Assembly (NCBI GenBank): GCA_030015575.1
Contig: JASDDO010000028.1
Span: 26,205,154-26,269,153, forward strand
Length of the DNA: 64,000 nucleotides
Source: Agapanthus africanus
Lineage: Eukaryota > Streptophyta > Magnoliopsida > Asparagales > Amaryllidaceae
Reading direction: 5' to 3'
The position numbers and the translations under genes are program-made. The notes under the pieces were generated by a model. It searched no databases, was not told where the DNA came from, and was given only the letters and a program-made list of their open reading frames with translations. Of this stretch, positions 42,682-53,200 are shown piece by piece; within the stretch, counting starts at the first letter, position 1, and each line of letters begins with the position of its first letter.

Positions 42682-43233
42682 CCACCAGAGTTCATACGCT
42701 TTGTTGGCCTAAGACTCGCCCGAAGCTCGCTCAGCGCCTTAGAAGCCAGCTCCCTCTCCGAGAATTTACAGCCGAACCCCTTTTTCTCGCGCGACAAAAT
42801 GTTCGCCACGCGTCATCCTATCAGGTCATGTAAGCTCACTCCCGCGACCGCAACCTTGGAAACAAGACACTTACAAGACTGTATAACTGGGCTTCCAGTC
42901 GACGGGAATAATCGATCTAAAACGCGCTCACATCACCTGACATGAAAGGCAACAAGAAAGGTTTCCGACATATTTCAAGCATGCGTTCGCAATCATATGA
43001 GTATTCAAAAAAAAAAATAATAATAGCTTTTGCAATCGCATGAACATTCGTAATGTCCAAAAAGGTCTGATGCGTAGGAAAGTGATGATAGCATTTGCAA
43101 TTAAAGAAAGTTCTCATGAGAAGAATGCAAAGTTTATTTATGTAAGCGGAAACATACATACTAGTACCAAGCCTACATGGAAGTTCGGCATAAAGCGTAA
43201 AAAAGGAGGGACTAATTTCAAAAATGTTCTACG

Positions 43234-43761
43234 CTAACGGAAAAGGTCACCAAATATGGGATCAACGGCACAAGGGTTAATGAAGCAGAGGACAAAATTC
43301 TCCATCTCTCTCTCTGCTTTCTCCAGCACATCAAAGCGACGGTTCTCACGAGGAGTCGCTCCCCATCGATTGGCTCCGTGTTCGTCCGCGAAAGCAGACA
43401 TAATAGCTCGCCGGGCCTTTATCTGGCTCAGCAGATGAATTGAGCAATCCTTCAAAGCCTGAGTAATCAGGCACGCTTCATGAAAGCCCTCGAGCTTTTC
43501 TTCCGCCGCGTCGAGCATCGCCAGGGTCATCTCCGCTGGGTGAGGAGGGATGTCGGCAAGCACGGCCGAGAGAATCATCCGGAGCCAGAGGGAACCCATC
43601 GGGAGGGGGGACCCCCTACGGATCGATAGTTCATGCATGGCTGAGTCGCATTCGTTGTCGGTAAGGAGGGGATCTACCAACCGAGCAGCAAAGCGGGGGA
43701 TCATCTCCTCAATAGGAACTTCCCATGGCTGTCGACGAGCATGAGGGCGATTGCAGGCCAT
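43234..43761 (-). CDS. Antisense ORF B in the Tat 3' region (paralogue of ORF A)
   Basis: 175 residues starting MACNRPHARRQPWEVP. A TATA-like box (TATATA, minus) lies about 95 bases upstream at 43853-43859. The middle (LTDNEC, LRMILSAVLADIPPHP, LDAAEEKLEGFHEACLIT, LLSQIKARRAIMSAF) lines up without large gaps with antisense ORF A at 44307-44765. It is mostly helical, with no transmembrane segment and no domain I recognise. Grande, Ogre and other Tat elements are known to carry extra ORFs, some antisense, in this place. The function is unknown. Confidence 0.6.
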   Translation of the reverse strand: MACNRPHARRQPWEVPIEEMIPRFAARLVDPLLTDNECDSAMHELSIRRGSPLPMGSLWLRMILSAVLADIPPHPAEMTLAMLDAAEEKLEGFHEACLITQALKDCSIHLLSQIKARRAIMSAFADEHGANRWGATPRENRRFDVLEKAEREMENFVLCFINPCAVDPIFGDLFR

Positions 43762-43852
43762 GACGCTCGTTTGTTTCTCAAGATAAGTTACACCAAAATA
43801 AAAAAAATAATAATATAAATCTCTTTGTGAAGGGAAAAGAAGCTATAGCCTC

Positions 43853-43859
43853 ATATATA
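43853..43859 (-). promoter_or_regulatory. TATA-like box before antisense ORF B
   Basis: The minus strand reads CTTTATATATGAGG about 95 bases before the ORF B start. A G-box pair CACGTG-N5-CACGTG lies about 190 bp further upstream (44046-44062). Confidence 0.4.
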
Positions 43860-44306
43860 AAGAAGTGCATTAAGTGCTGTGCGCGGAAAATCTTGCATGA
43901 TGAAGCTATTTCCAAGGCCCAAAAAAGGAAATGCATCGAAAATTAAGGAGATGGAACTATTTCCAAGGCCCTTTTTCTGCATCTGATATTGTGCACTGAA
44001 AATATGGCATGGGAAGATTTTGTGAACAGCCCCATCAAGGGACCCCACGTGCAGAACACGTGAGGCACAAACCCGATGTACACAAAAAAAATGGAATAGC
44101 ACCCTGCATATTAAAAGCACCAACAACAAAAATAGCAAAATGATGAAATCCCATAGAAAGGCATACGAACAGGGGAAAACATGATAAAATTTATCATTCA
44201 TACTTTGAGAAGTTCATACAAAATAAAGAGGACACAACTACAACGGTAAGACTTCAGACGCGGGGCACGGGTTGAAGAACTCGAAATTAACTTTGTCCAA
44301 GATTCT

Positions 44307-44765
44307 CTAAGCATTTCGAACCTCCCGAGTATGCTTCCTCTCGCGGTCGCAAGCGTCGAGGTCCTCACGAATATCCTCCACCCTCCGATAGGCGGCAAGT
44401 ATGGCGGACTGCTGAAAGGCTTGGTGCAAGAGATCAATAAGGTGATCTCGCCTCCTCTTTGAGATCAAGCCCATCAAGTACACCGAATGTACCTTATCCT
44501 CAGCAGTGTCCAAGGCCCTGAGCGGTATGCCAGCACAAAAGAGAGGAAGTGCCTCCCGGATCGCCAACACGATCAGCCTCAGAAGGGAAGAGCGACGGGG
44601 GAGTAGCCGGTGGTTGTACTCGTCAAAGCGACTCATGATCTCGGCACACTGAGCATCGGTGAACTCCTGGTTCTGACTGCGGCCCAGTGCACGAATATTC
44701 CCATAGGAAATGATCTCGTCAAGACCATACAGATGGGCATCCATGATACCTGAAATAAAGGTCAT
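44307..44765 (-). CDS. Antisense ORF A in the Tat 3' region (paralogue of ORF B)
   Basis: 152 residues opposite to gag-pol. The frame opens at 44765, but a strong 3' splice-site sequence (CTTTATTTCAG) ends at 44750, and an in-frame ATG follows at 44746-44744 (MDAHLYGLDEII), which would be the start after splicing. The core FTDAQC, LLRLIVLAIREALPLF, LDTAEDKVHSVYLMGLIS, LLHQAFQQSAILAAY matches ORF B. The C-terminus is highly charged. A TATA box (TATAAATA) on the same strand lies at 45261-45268, with a palindrome-rich leader between. The function is unknown. Confidence 0.62.
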   Translation of the reverse strand: MTFISGIMDAHLYGLDEIISYGNIRALGRSQNQEFTDAQCAEIMSRFDEYNHRLLPRRSSLLRLIVLAIREALPLFCAGIPLRALDTAEDKVHSVYLMGLISKRRRDHLIDLLHQAFQQSAILAAYRRVEDIREDLDACDRERKHTREVRNA

Positions 44766-44769
44766 AAGA

Positions 44770-45260
44770 CATCATTACAAAACTTCTGCTGCATTAATTG
44801 CAGAAGAACAACCTCGGGCCAAGAGACCCCAGAAAGCCTCCGTGTGAAGAAATCGAGTCCTTCATTGGAATTAAATTCCTTATTAAGAAAAGGGAATTAA
44901 ATTCCCAGAAACATTTTTGGATGGAATTAAATTCCATGGAGTTGAAACGCCATCATCATCTCCCCAGAGATCATCTAAACCCTAAGAGATCTACTGATGG
45001 AGGTTAAAGAAATTGAAAAAAAATGGGTTCTTTGTGAAATCCTTAATGTGGATTTAAAATCCAGAGAATTCTTTTAAAACGAAGGTGCTTCAGCCGTTCA
45101 ACATTATTACCTGAGGAAAAGGGATTCTTCAACAGAGTTAAACTCTGGAAAATGTCTGAGGCAGAGAACTAAGCTCTGGAAGCGAGAATTAAATTCTCAA
45201 GGGAAAAGTTCTCAGAAGAAGAAGATGAGCAAAGTGAAGGCTCCTCTGAAGAGACGGTGG
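44770..45260 (-). other. Leader of the antisense unit, with LTR-like palindromes and a possible 361-bp intron
   Basis: Read on the minus strand from the TATA box, it has GAGAATTTAATTCTC and CAGAGTTTAACTCTG in the same order as in the LTR leader, then CTCAGGTAATAATG (possible splice donor, intron start 45110), then GGAATTTAATTCC-type palindromes. The acceptor is at 44750. The likeness to the LTR leader suggests that an LTR segment was captured in inverted orientation. Confidence 0.5.
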
Positions 45261-45268
45261 TATTTATA
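45261..45268 (-). promoter_or_regulatory. Antisense TATA box near the 3' end of the Tat internal region
   Basis: The minus strand reads CTTCTATAAATACCACC, the same TATAAATA octamer as in the LTR, about 110 bp inside the 3' LTR boundary and directed away from it. It is about 500 bp upstream of antisense ORF A. Confidence 0.5.
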
Positions 45269-45370
45269 GAAGGCGAGGGAAACGATTCATCTCCCCAAAT
45301 CCCTAAAGGAATCCAACACACAAAAGGTGACAGCGTTGCACTCACGTGCTGACACGTGAGAACAACGCTG

Positions 45371-45380
45371 TGGGGGCATT
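45371..45380 (+). other. Polypurine tract of the Tat element
   Basis: TGGGGGCATT directly before the 3' LTR (TGTTTCC). TTGGGGGCA-type tracts are usual in Tat elements. Confidence 0.8.
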
Positions 45381-48300
45381 TGTTTCCTGATTTAAAATCA
45401 GAAAAGCTTATGGAAAAAGCTTCAGAGAAAGGTCACGTGCTTACACGTGACCAGCAGTCACGTGTGGGCACGCGACACCTAAAAGTATCGACAAGGCAAA
45501 CTCGGTTTCCCAAATACATCAAAGAAAGGGGCTTCAGAAAGGGTCACGTGCTCCCACGTGACCTGGGTCACGTGTCGACACGTGACATTTTAGAGCAGCG
45601 GCAAAGACACAGCGGTTCCCTGATCAAATCAAGAAAAAGGCTTCAGAAGAGGTCACGTGCTCCCACGTGACCAGGGTCACGTGTTGACACGTGACACTCA
45701 GAACATCAGACTCATTCTCCGGTTAAATCGAGAAGAAAGCTCCATGCCAGGGTCACGTGCTCACACGTGACCAGTTGTCACGTGGTGGCACGTGACAGCT
45801 AAACAGAGAACAGAAAGCAAAGCGCAGAAAGAAAGAAGAAAGCTCGTTCCAAGGGGGTCACGTGCCCACACGTGACCAAGGGTCACGTGGCCACACGTGA
45901 CCGACTTCAAAGCCCATTCGTTAACAGAATTAAATTCTGAGAAAAGAACTTTCAAATCTTTCCAAAGGAAAAAGATTATAAACAACCGATTAAATTAAAG
46001 ATTCAGAGGTGATTAAATATCACCTATCTATGGAAAAATCTCGAACTTGGAAAGATTTTCCCTTTAAATCTAACAGAAATAACAAGGGAGAAGCTTTGGA
46101 TTTGAAATCCAATGGTGAATAAAATTCACCTAATAATCCAAAGGTCCAAAACGAATGATGGATGCAAATCAAATCTCTCACTGAAGATACGTCAAAAACT
46201 AATTGACTCGGCTGCTTCTCCTATAAATAGGAGCCAAGAGACACAAAAAAGGGATATACACGCAGAGGGAAGAAAAGGGAGAGAGCTTTGATACTTTGAG
46301 GAATTTGGATCTTCTGCAAAAGAAAACCCTAGGTAAGAAAGGGAAGCCTCCTTGAAAGAAAAGAGAATTTAATTCTCAACAGAGTTTAACTCTGATATAT
46401 AAAAAAGAAGAACATATCTCTTCTCTCTTTGATAGAGGATCTGCAAAGTGCACATCTCCCCTTAAAGTTGAGAATTTAATTCTCAATGGGTCGAGATCCT
46501 GCCATGCAGATCCAAAACATAGAGAGGGAACGGAAGCACGAGAATTTAATTCTCACAGAACTATAGGAATTTAATTCCTTTAAAATAAAATTAGGGCTTG
46601 ACCCTGTGTCATGGAATTTAATTCCTTCAGAACGAAAAGAAAAAGGGTTTAACCCTAATTAAGAACATAGTTCTGTTGAAACAGCGGGAATTTAATTCCC
46701 TTAATCATAATTCTTTAAAATGGGAGTTTAATTCCTTAAAAGCTTTTATTAGGGTTTAACCCTATTCAGTTCTTCACATATATGAGGAATTTAATTCCTA
46801 CAGAAAATTCAGAGTCCAACTCTATTCCAGAATATAAATCTTCAACAGGAAGTAGGAATTTAATTCCTCTGGAATTTAAAGCTTTTATTAGGGTTTAACC
46901 CTGCGAGGAATTTAATTCCTGGAAAAGATTAACAGATCCTCTAAACAACATACATAGAGGCAGGGTCGCGTGTCACCACGTGACCCCCCCAAAAGATCTA
47001 CAGAAAGCCCCTTTGAGGCAGTGCCCCACGTGACCCACGTGACCCTAGGCAGAAGCTTTAACGTATAAGCATTTGAATGCCCGTCACGTGATGGCACGTG
47101 ATGCTCTAAAAGATACAATAGTCTCTGAAGAACAAATGAAGGGAGGGCGCTCTCACGTGTTGCCACGTGACCCCTCTTGCCTTAGTGTTTAACATTAAAT
47201 TGAAACTCCCGAACCCAGTATTGAAACACTGTTGGGCCTTAGTGTTCAACACTAATCAAAGAACTTTATTCGCAGTGTTCAACGCTGATTACCTTAGTGT
47301 TTAAGACTAATCTGGGATCTCCATTGCCAGTGTTTAACACTGGTTTGTTTTAGTGTTTAACACTAATTTGAAAGCCTTGTTGCTGGTGTTTAACTCCAAT
47401 TATCTTTTAGTGTTAAACACTAACTTGTCAATCTCGTTCCCAGTGTTCAACACCGATTGCTCTGTAGTGTTTAACACTAGGCTTTGGCCCAATTGGCTAA
47501 ATGGATAGAGGCAAAGCCTCTCCTTCAATGGACCAACAGGAAGCCAATATTCCAGACATGATTGGACTTAGCCCAAGCTGGCCATAATTCCCCAATTCGT
47601 AATTGAATGAACTAATGGGCTCATAACGTAATTAATTGGTCTTGATCCCAAATTGGGCCCAAGACTATTTAATCCACTCCGGTTTAAGGGTACATCTCTT
47701 CACTCCTTTGATACTTGGCGTTGTAATCCCTCAACGTCTTCAAAGAGGTGACGGGTCCCGGTGACCACTCATTAATACGGACTGTGGGGTCCTTAAACCC
47801 ATGGACTATGAGGTCCTTAACCTTGACCGAGATGTCTTAAAACTAACAATGGACTGTGGGGTCCTTAAACCCATGGACTATGAGGTCCTTAACCTTGACC
47901 GAGATGTCTTAAAACTAACAATGGACTGTGGGGTCCTTAAACCCATGGACTACGACGTCCTTAACCTTGACCGAGATGTCTTAAAACTAACAATGGACCG
48001 CAATGTCCTTAAACTACCCATGGACCGCAATGTCCTTAAACTACCAATGGACCACCACGTCCCTAAACTGGAACAATAGAGCCTCCGCATGCTCTTTTGT
48101 CGGATCTAAATGATCCCGTTTAAGTTGATCTTAGCCTCAAAGATGGTTAACGTATCCTTAAACCTTCAAACAAACTGGACTATAGATCCCCCCCAATTAA
48201 CTCTGGTTCAAGGGTACATCTCTGAACTCCTCTGACATCTATCGTTGTAATCCTTCAACGTCGTCAGAGAGGTGACGGGTCCCGACGGCCATACATACGA

Positions 48301-48881
48301 TGGACCACTATGTCCCTAAACTGGAACAATGGAGCCCAAACGCTCCTTCGTCGGATCTAAACGACCCCGTTAAGTTGATCTTAGTCTCAAGTTAGACTAA
48401 CGTATCCTTAACAAACGTTTGAGTTGATCTTAGCCTCAAGTATGGCTAACGTATCCTCAAACCAAAACCGCAAACCCAAATCTAAGATAACACGGATTTG
48501 GACTAGTCCACGCCCTACGGGCGACGACGCAACTCAGTCTCCGTATACAATCCACGGGCAATAAAAAACAAAACATAAAATAGACACACACGACACGAAG
48601 TGACCATCTGGAGAAGGAGAAAGTTGTTACCGCGATACGGTAGCGTAATTAACTGCAGGGGCTTGCGCCTGCAGGGAAGAGCGTCCCCACAATCAAAAAC
48701 CCCTCAAACGAGGGGGAATCTGACGAAGTCTGCTACATCGGCCGCATCCGTTTGAACCTTCGATACATTGTTCCATAGATCAACTTGGCATCTTCGGAGA
48801 GGTGGACGGATAGCACCAATTAGCATCTGCCCCGAACCTCAGGCGAGGCACCGCGTCTCGGCCGCCGTTCGGAGGGGAACA
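45381..48881 (+). mobile_element. 3' LTR of the Tat element
   Basis: 3,501 bp, the same length as the 5' LTR and about 99% identical by eye. The TATA box is at 46222-46229. The G-box array is at 45430-45905, palindromes at 46360-47480 and the tandem repeat at 47785-48078. It is followed by the TSD AGCCT. Confidence 0.95.
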
Positions 48882-48886
48882 AGCCT

Positions 48887-49761
48887 ATAAGAAATACTTA
48901 CTGTACAATCCGGTCTCTTCGTCTGATATGTTGCATATCGAGTCTGGGGACGGAATCGTCAGACCCCAGTAACTTGATAAGTCATGCCGATGTGTGGCCC
49001 ATAACCGTTCGAGAAACTACTGATAACACTTACCAGTAAATCTCATCAGCCATGGCCAGGGACTTACTGTTATAACTAATCGAGCATAGCGCAACATTAA
49101 CTCCCAATACCGGGAGAGACGAAACCCCTCCTATCGCTCACTGCCTCCATGTGACTCGGGACTGTAGCCAAAATCCACTTATTTGCACAACTCCTTTGAG
49201 CCGTGGTAGAGAGAAAATCAAAGCATAGTAGGAACCACACAAGACACTATGACGATCTCGGGTCTACAGACTAACCTGTACAAGTGTCACCAGAGAACTG
49301 CTATCTGATGTATGGTACCATTTAAGAGTTCTCGGCGAGTCATGTTCGGTGTACCCATTCTCTAATGAGCACCTGTGTACAATCTTTGATGTCAAACACC
49401 AATGGTTATGGGATCAACTATCGCCCCATACAGGGTCAAGAAATGTACACACTAGTTTACTCTAGAATATCGATACCCTGTCTCAATACTCTCTAGATTA
49501 GGAACTGTTAAAGGATGTGCTTGCGGACTATACAAGCCCCACTAGTATAATCTGCATCATAGTCCTGATAGTCAAGCCAACATCCTAAGGGCTTTATTAA
49601 CATGTATCAGAGAGACGGTATAATAATACAAGTGTACATATTAAGATAAAGAGCAACCAGATAGTATAGTATCATGTCGAGCAAGAAATTCCTCTATATA
49701 TATGTCCAAGCATCCACTATATCATACAATAATGTCCTCTAGGGCATACATATTCCTAACA
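48887..49761 (-). mobile_element. Right part of the solo Angela-like LTR
   Basis: Continues from 25889/25894 after removal of the Tat element. It matches the LTR at 54535-55393 block for block (for example GTCATGCCGATG, AACTGCTATCTGA, AGGGCATACATATTCCTAACA in smaller parts). Non-coding. Confidence 0.88.
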
Positions 49762-49766
49762 GATGG

Positions 49767-52207
49767 AAAACCGGCGGGGACGGGTGAGAAGAAGCTAAAT
49801 GGCTCTGTGCTCTGCACACTTGTCTCTTCACCTACCCCTAACTCCTCTGCACTGTTTGATTTCCCTGAAATCAAACAGAGACCTTTCAATCCACAATTTA
49901 TCACAATTTTAATACTTTTAATCCACACTTTTAATTACAAAACCCTAATTCTCCATTAATACCACCCCTTACCTTGGCTCAACACCATTCTGAAAATTCT
50001 AGTCAAAACTCTCTAAAAAGTTCCTTGTGCAAGTGAAGTAAAGAGGAGTTAGCAAGCAAGTTGGTTCCGGCGAAGACCGAAGCCTATTCCGGAGCTCCCG
50101 CGACACCACGAAACTCATCCCCTCTTCCTCAACCTCTTTTTAAGTTTTCTAAACCGTAATTCCCTTCGAAATCTCTTCCTTTCTATTGAAATTTCTCTTC
50201 AAATTTTATATCGGTAAAAGTGGAGTTAATACCGACATCTTCTTTTCTAAAACATACAACTCCCTTTTCCTTTACAATTTAATCAATCTAATTTTACTAC
50301 ATACCTGTAATCTTAAACCCTAATATTTAGAATCAAATTTCATCAAAATTCTCATGTGAAACAACAATAGTAGAACTTTTTCATTAAAATACCTTGAACT
50401 TTATAAACACCTATTTTAGTATTTGTTAAAACAATACCTTTAGGAAAAATTCACGGAGTAACGACCTACCCCACACGCATACTTGGTTTCATATCACGAT
50501 ACTCATTGTATGTATTTTCGTTTTGAAAAATAATATTACAATAAAATACCACATAATTCTAAAACCGGATTTCTTTTAAAGCAGTATTTCATATCCTTTG
50601 TAATTATGCATCTACAACTCTTTTTAGGGGACCCGCTAATGGATGGTGCGGATTATCGCACATCCTTGCGCTAGTAGAGCGAGATGCAGACCTACTCACG
50701 GAGTATTCGATCTCGAAAGGATTTAAATACGGTTTTTAAGAAATACGAATTTTCTAAATAAAATAAAATTATTTTTAAAATTAAAATTATACAAAATTAT
50801 AAATCCATATTTTCAAAATATGATAAACCTATGTTTTTTAAAAATGAAAAGATTAACAAATGACAATAAAATACCATCAAAATACCAAAAAGGATAAGTT
50901 TTTGAATAAAATACCATGAACTTTCCAAAGCTAAGTATTTATCACTAAAATACCCGAATACTTAAAATCCATACTCATGACAACCCTAAATAATACTAAT
51001 TACCCCCGAGGTTTACTTTTTAACTATATTAAAATATTTTTCATAAAACCCTCTCGATATATATAAAACAATATTTAAGGACTTTAGTAAATATAGGTTT
51101 AAGCGGGATCAATTCTCTTGAGCTCTAGGGAGCCGGAGAAAGCGATTGCTTGCCTATTTAAGGTAGACAATTTAACGAAGTTATCAATGGTAATTGTCTT
51201 GGAAAAAGACAAAAATCATGTCGTTCATGTGCAGCAGTTACCGATAACTCCCTAACCTAATTCAAGAGCTAAATCTGTTTACAAGTGTCTGACTAAGTCT
51301 GAGTCCAATTCAAACCTGAATCTAAAATCACACATGAATACTTGATCAAGAACATGAATACTTGAAATCCAAACATCAATATCAAACATGTATACTTGAC
51401 TTGACTTGACCGAACCATGGTTATAACTTGACTTGACTACTTGAATACTTAATTACATCCTGAACATGAATACCTGAACATTTTGTATCCATGGTTTCGG
51501 TAATACTTGTAAATATAATCGATACAATACATTATGCAGGAATAAAGGGGTAGATTGGTACGGAACGTATATCGTGGCACAAGAGGTCACTTAAAAGACA
51601 CCTACATGAATTCTCGTACCGTTATTCCATGGGTTATGACGAGGCCTTGTACTACATGTTACCATAGTCCACGGGGTAAGATGGACTCCTCTCATATACA
51701 CGAATAGCTTCTTTACCAAGCTATAAACAACCACGTTATAATAATCATCACTTACCGGTAATCAATCATATACAACTTACATGTTCATTTCACATTACTT
51801 TTTATATTCTCTTTCTTTTTTAGGACTTACCGAGCATTAGTTCGCTGACGACATTCATTTCTACTTCTTTCTTTGAAATGTTCGTCAGGAGGATCGGACG
51901 CCCTGGAGATCGAGCCTAGCCAGGAGGATTTGGACCAGCTTGCGGCAGAGCCTGACTTCTAGTTCCTTGTACTTACTTTCCTCTATGCCATTGTTTAAGC
52001 ACCGCTTATTATCATTATATCTTTTTATTTTCAAACAGTTATATGCAAAGATGAATGTAAATAAATTTGCTGTTTTATTTTAATACTCTTGTCATTTTTG
52101 TTCATTTTTATATATTGCTTAATTACGCTTAACGTATTTATTCTTTAGTAAATACGTTGCGGCCTGCCACGTCACCGTTTCTGTCTTCTGGGAAGCGGGG
52201 CGTGACA
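49767..52207 (+). mobile_element. Right part of the solo gypsy LTR
   Basis: About 2.4 kb of AT-rich non-coding DNA that ends GGGCGTGACA and is followed by the TSD TTATT. No coding domain, tandem array or RNA gene is seen in it. Confidence 0.82.
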
Positions 52208-52212
52208 TTATT

Positions 52213-52481
52213 GATCCAATACATTTCTATTGTGATAATAATAGGGTTATGGCGTTGGCCAAGTAACTCAGGTCCCATCAGCGTTCCAGACACATCCTGA
52301 GGCGATATCACCTGATCCGGGAGATAGTTGATTGCCGCGAGATCGAAGTTCGGAGAGTAGATACGAAGAATAACACTGCGTATCCACTCACCAAGGCCCT
52401 TCCACTGGCGCAATTTGAGCGACTTTTTGAGATGTTGGGTATGAGATACGCCAATAATTGGCTTTAGTGCAAGTGGGAGAT
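52213..52481 (+). pseudogene. Outer copia: end of RNase H and polypurine tract
   Basis: Reads DPIHFYCDNNRVMALAK, then the C-terminal part of a copia RNase H in more than one frame (YPLTKALPLAQFERLFEMLG-like wording). It ends in the polypurine tract AAGTGGGAGAT at 52471-52481, just before the 3' LTR. It is decayed. Confidence 0.85.
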
Positions 52482-53200
52482 TGTTAGATATGTATGCCCT
52501 AGAGGCAATTATTGTAATCGTTGAACATATATATGTACATGATAATCTTTCTCGATATAATAGTATGTTATTTGGTTTGACTTTATCATTTAAGTGTATG
52601 GTTCTACTTGTTATTATTGTCGCTAATATATGTTGATAAAGCCTCCAGGATCTTTGCTTGACTGCCAGGATTGTGATGCTGATCATACTAGTGGACCTTA
52701 GATAGTCTATAAGCATATCCTTAAATGTTCATAGTCGAGAGGATATCGAGACAGAGCATCGATGTCCCAGAGTAGACTAGTGTATATGTTTCTTCATCCT
52801 GTATGGGGGCGATGGATGATCCCATATCCATTGGTGTTTGACACCAAAGATTGTATACATGTGCTAATTAGAGAATGAGGACACTGAACGGACCCACCGA
52901 GAACTCCTATATGGTATTATATATACCGTCAGATAGCAGTTCTCCGGTGACATGAGTACAGAGTAGTCTGTAGACCTAAGATCGTTAGAGTGTCATGTGT
53001 GTTTCCCACCGTGCTTTTATTATTACCCTACCACGGCTTTAAAGAGTTGTGCAAACAGATTTTAGTTGGGTACAATCCCGAAACACCTGGAGACAATTAG
53101 CGATCAGAAGGGTTTCGTCTCTCCCAATATAGAGAGTTGATGTCGTGCTGTGCCTGATCGACTGTTACCCTAAGTCCCTGGCCAGGGAGGATGAGATAAA
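52482..53200 (+). mobile_element. Outer copia 3' LTR, first part (continues at 63744-64000)
   Basis: Begins TGTTAGATATGTATGCCC. It is collinear with the inner copia LTRs in reverse orientation but clearly more diverged (perhaps 20-25% by eye). It is interrupted at 53200 by the inner copia element (TSD ATAAA) and resumes at 63744 with CTGATAAGTGTTATCAG, a perfect 7-bp-arm hairpin. Confidence 0.88.

Larger units (their letters stand above)
25895..48881 (+). mobile_element. Tat-lineage Ty3/gypsy element, 22,987 bp, nearly whole
   Basis: Two LTRs of exactly 3,501 bp (25895-29395 and 45381-48881) start TGTTTCCTGA and end GGGGAACA. The TSD AGCCT is perfect (25890-25894, 48882-48886). The primer-binding site TGGCACGCCCGGTGGGGCC follows the 5' LTR, and the purine tract TGGGGGCA precedes the 3' LTR, as in other Tat elements. 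Inside are a leader ORF, gag, protease, RT with RNase H, a second RNase H, integrase, tandem arrays and antisense ORFs. A second RNase H after the first is a hallmark of Tat. The LTRs differ at roughly 40 sites (about 1%, perhaps 0.4-0.5 million years at 1.3e-8). It is the youngest insertion here. It looks nearly whole, with few breaks at most. Confidence 0.95.
24443..49761 (-). mobile_element. Solo Angela-like copia LTR, split by the Tat element
   Basis: In element orientation it begins TGTTAGGAATATGTATGCCC at 49761 and ends at 24443, with a perfect TSD GATGG at 24438-24442 and 49762-49766. The LTR sequence is 24443-25894 plus 48887-49761, about 2,330 bp. It matches the LTRs at 53201-55393 and 61555-63738 along its length. 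No internal copia sequence is present, so it is solo. It sits in the gypsy LTR and was later hit by the Tat element. Confidence 0.9.
24084..52207 (+). mobile_element. Solo Ty3/gypsy LTR (Tekay/Del-like), split by later insertions
   Basis: The ends are TGTAACGACTC at 24084 and GGGCGTGACA at 52207, with a perfect TSD TTATT at 24079-24083 and 52208-52212. The actual LTR sequence is 24084-24442 plus 49767-52207, about 2,800 bp. No gag or pol belongs to it, so it is a solo LTR. The termini resemble chromovirus Tekay/Del LTRs; the lineage is tentative. It lies in the copia RNase H region, whose frame resumes on the far side. Confidence 0.85.

Noticed and set aside
52138-52716. 192-aa minus-strand ORF
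   Set aside because: Spans the gypsy LTR end, the copia RNase H and the copia LTR start, so it crosses an insertion junction and cannot be an ancestral gene.
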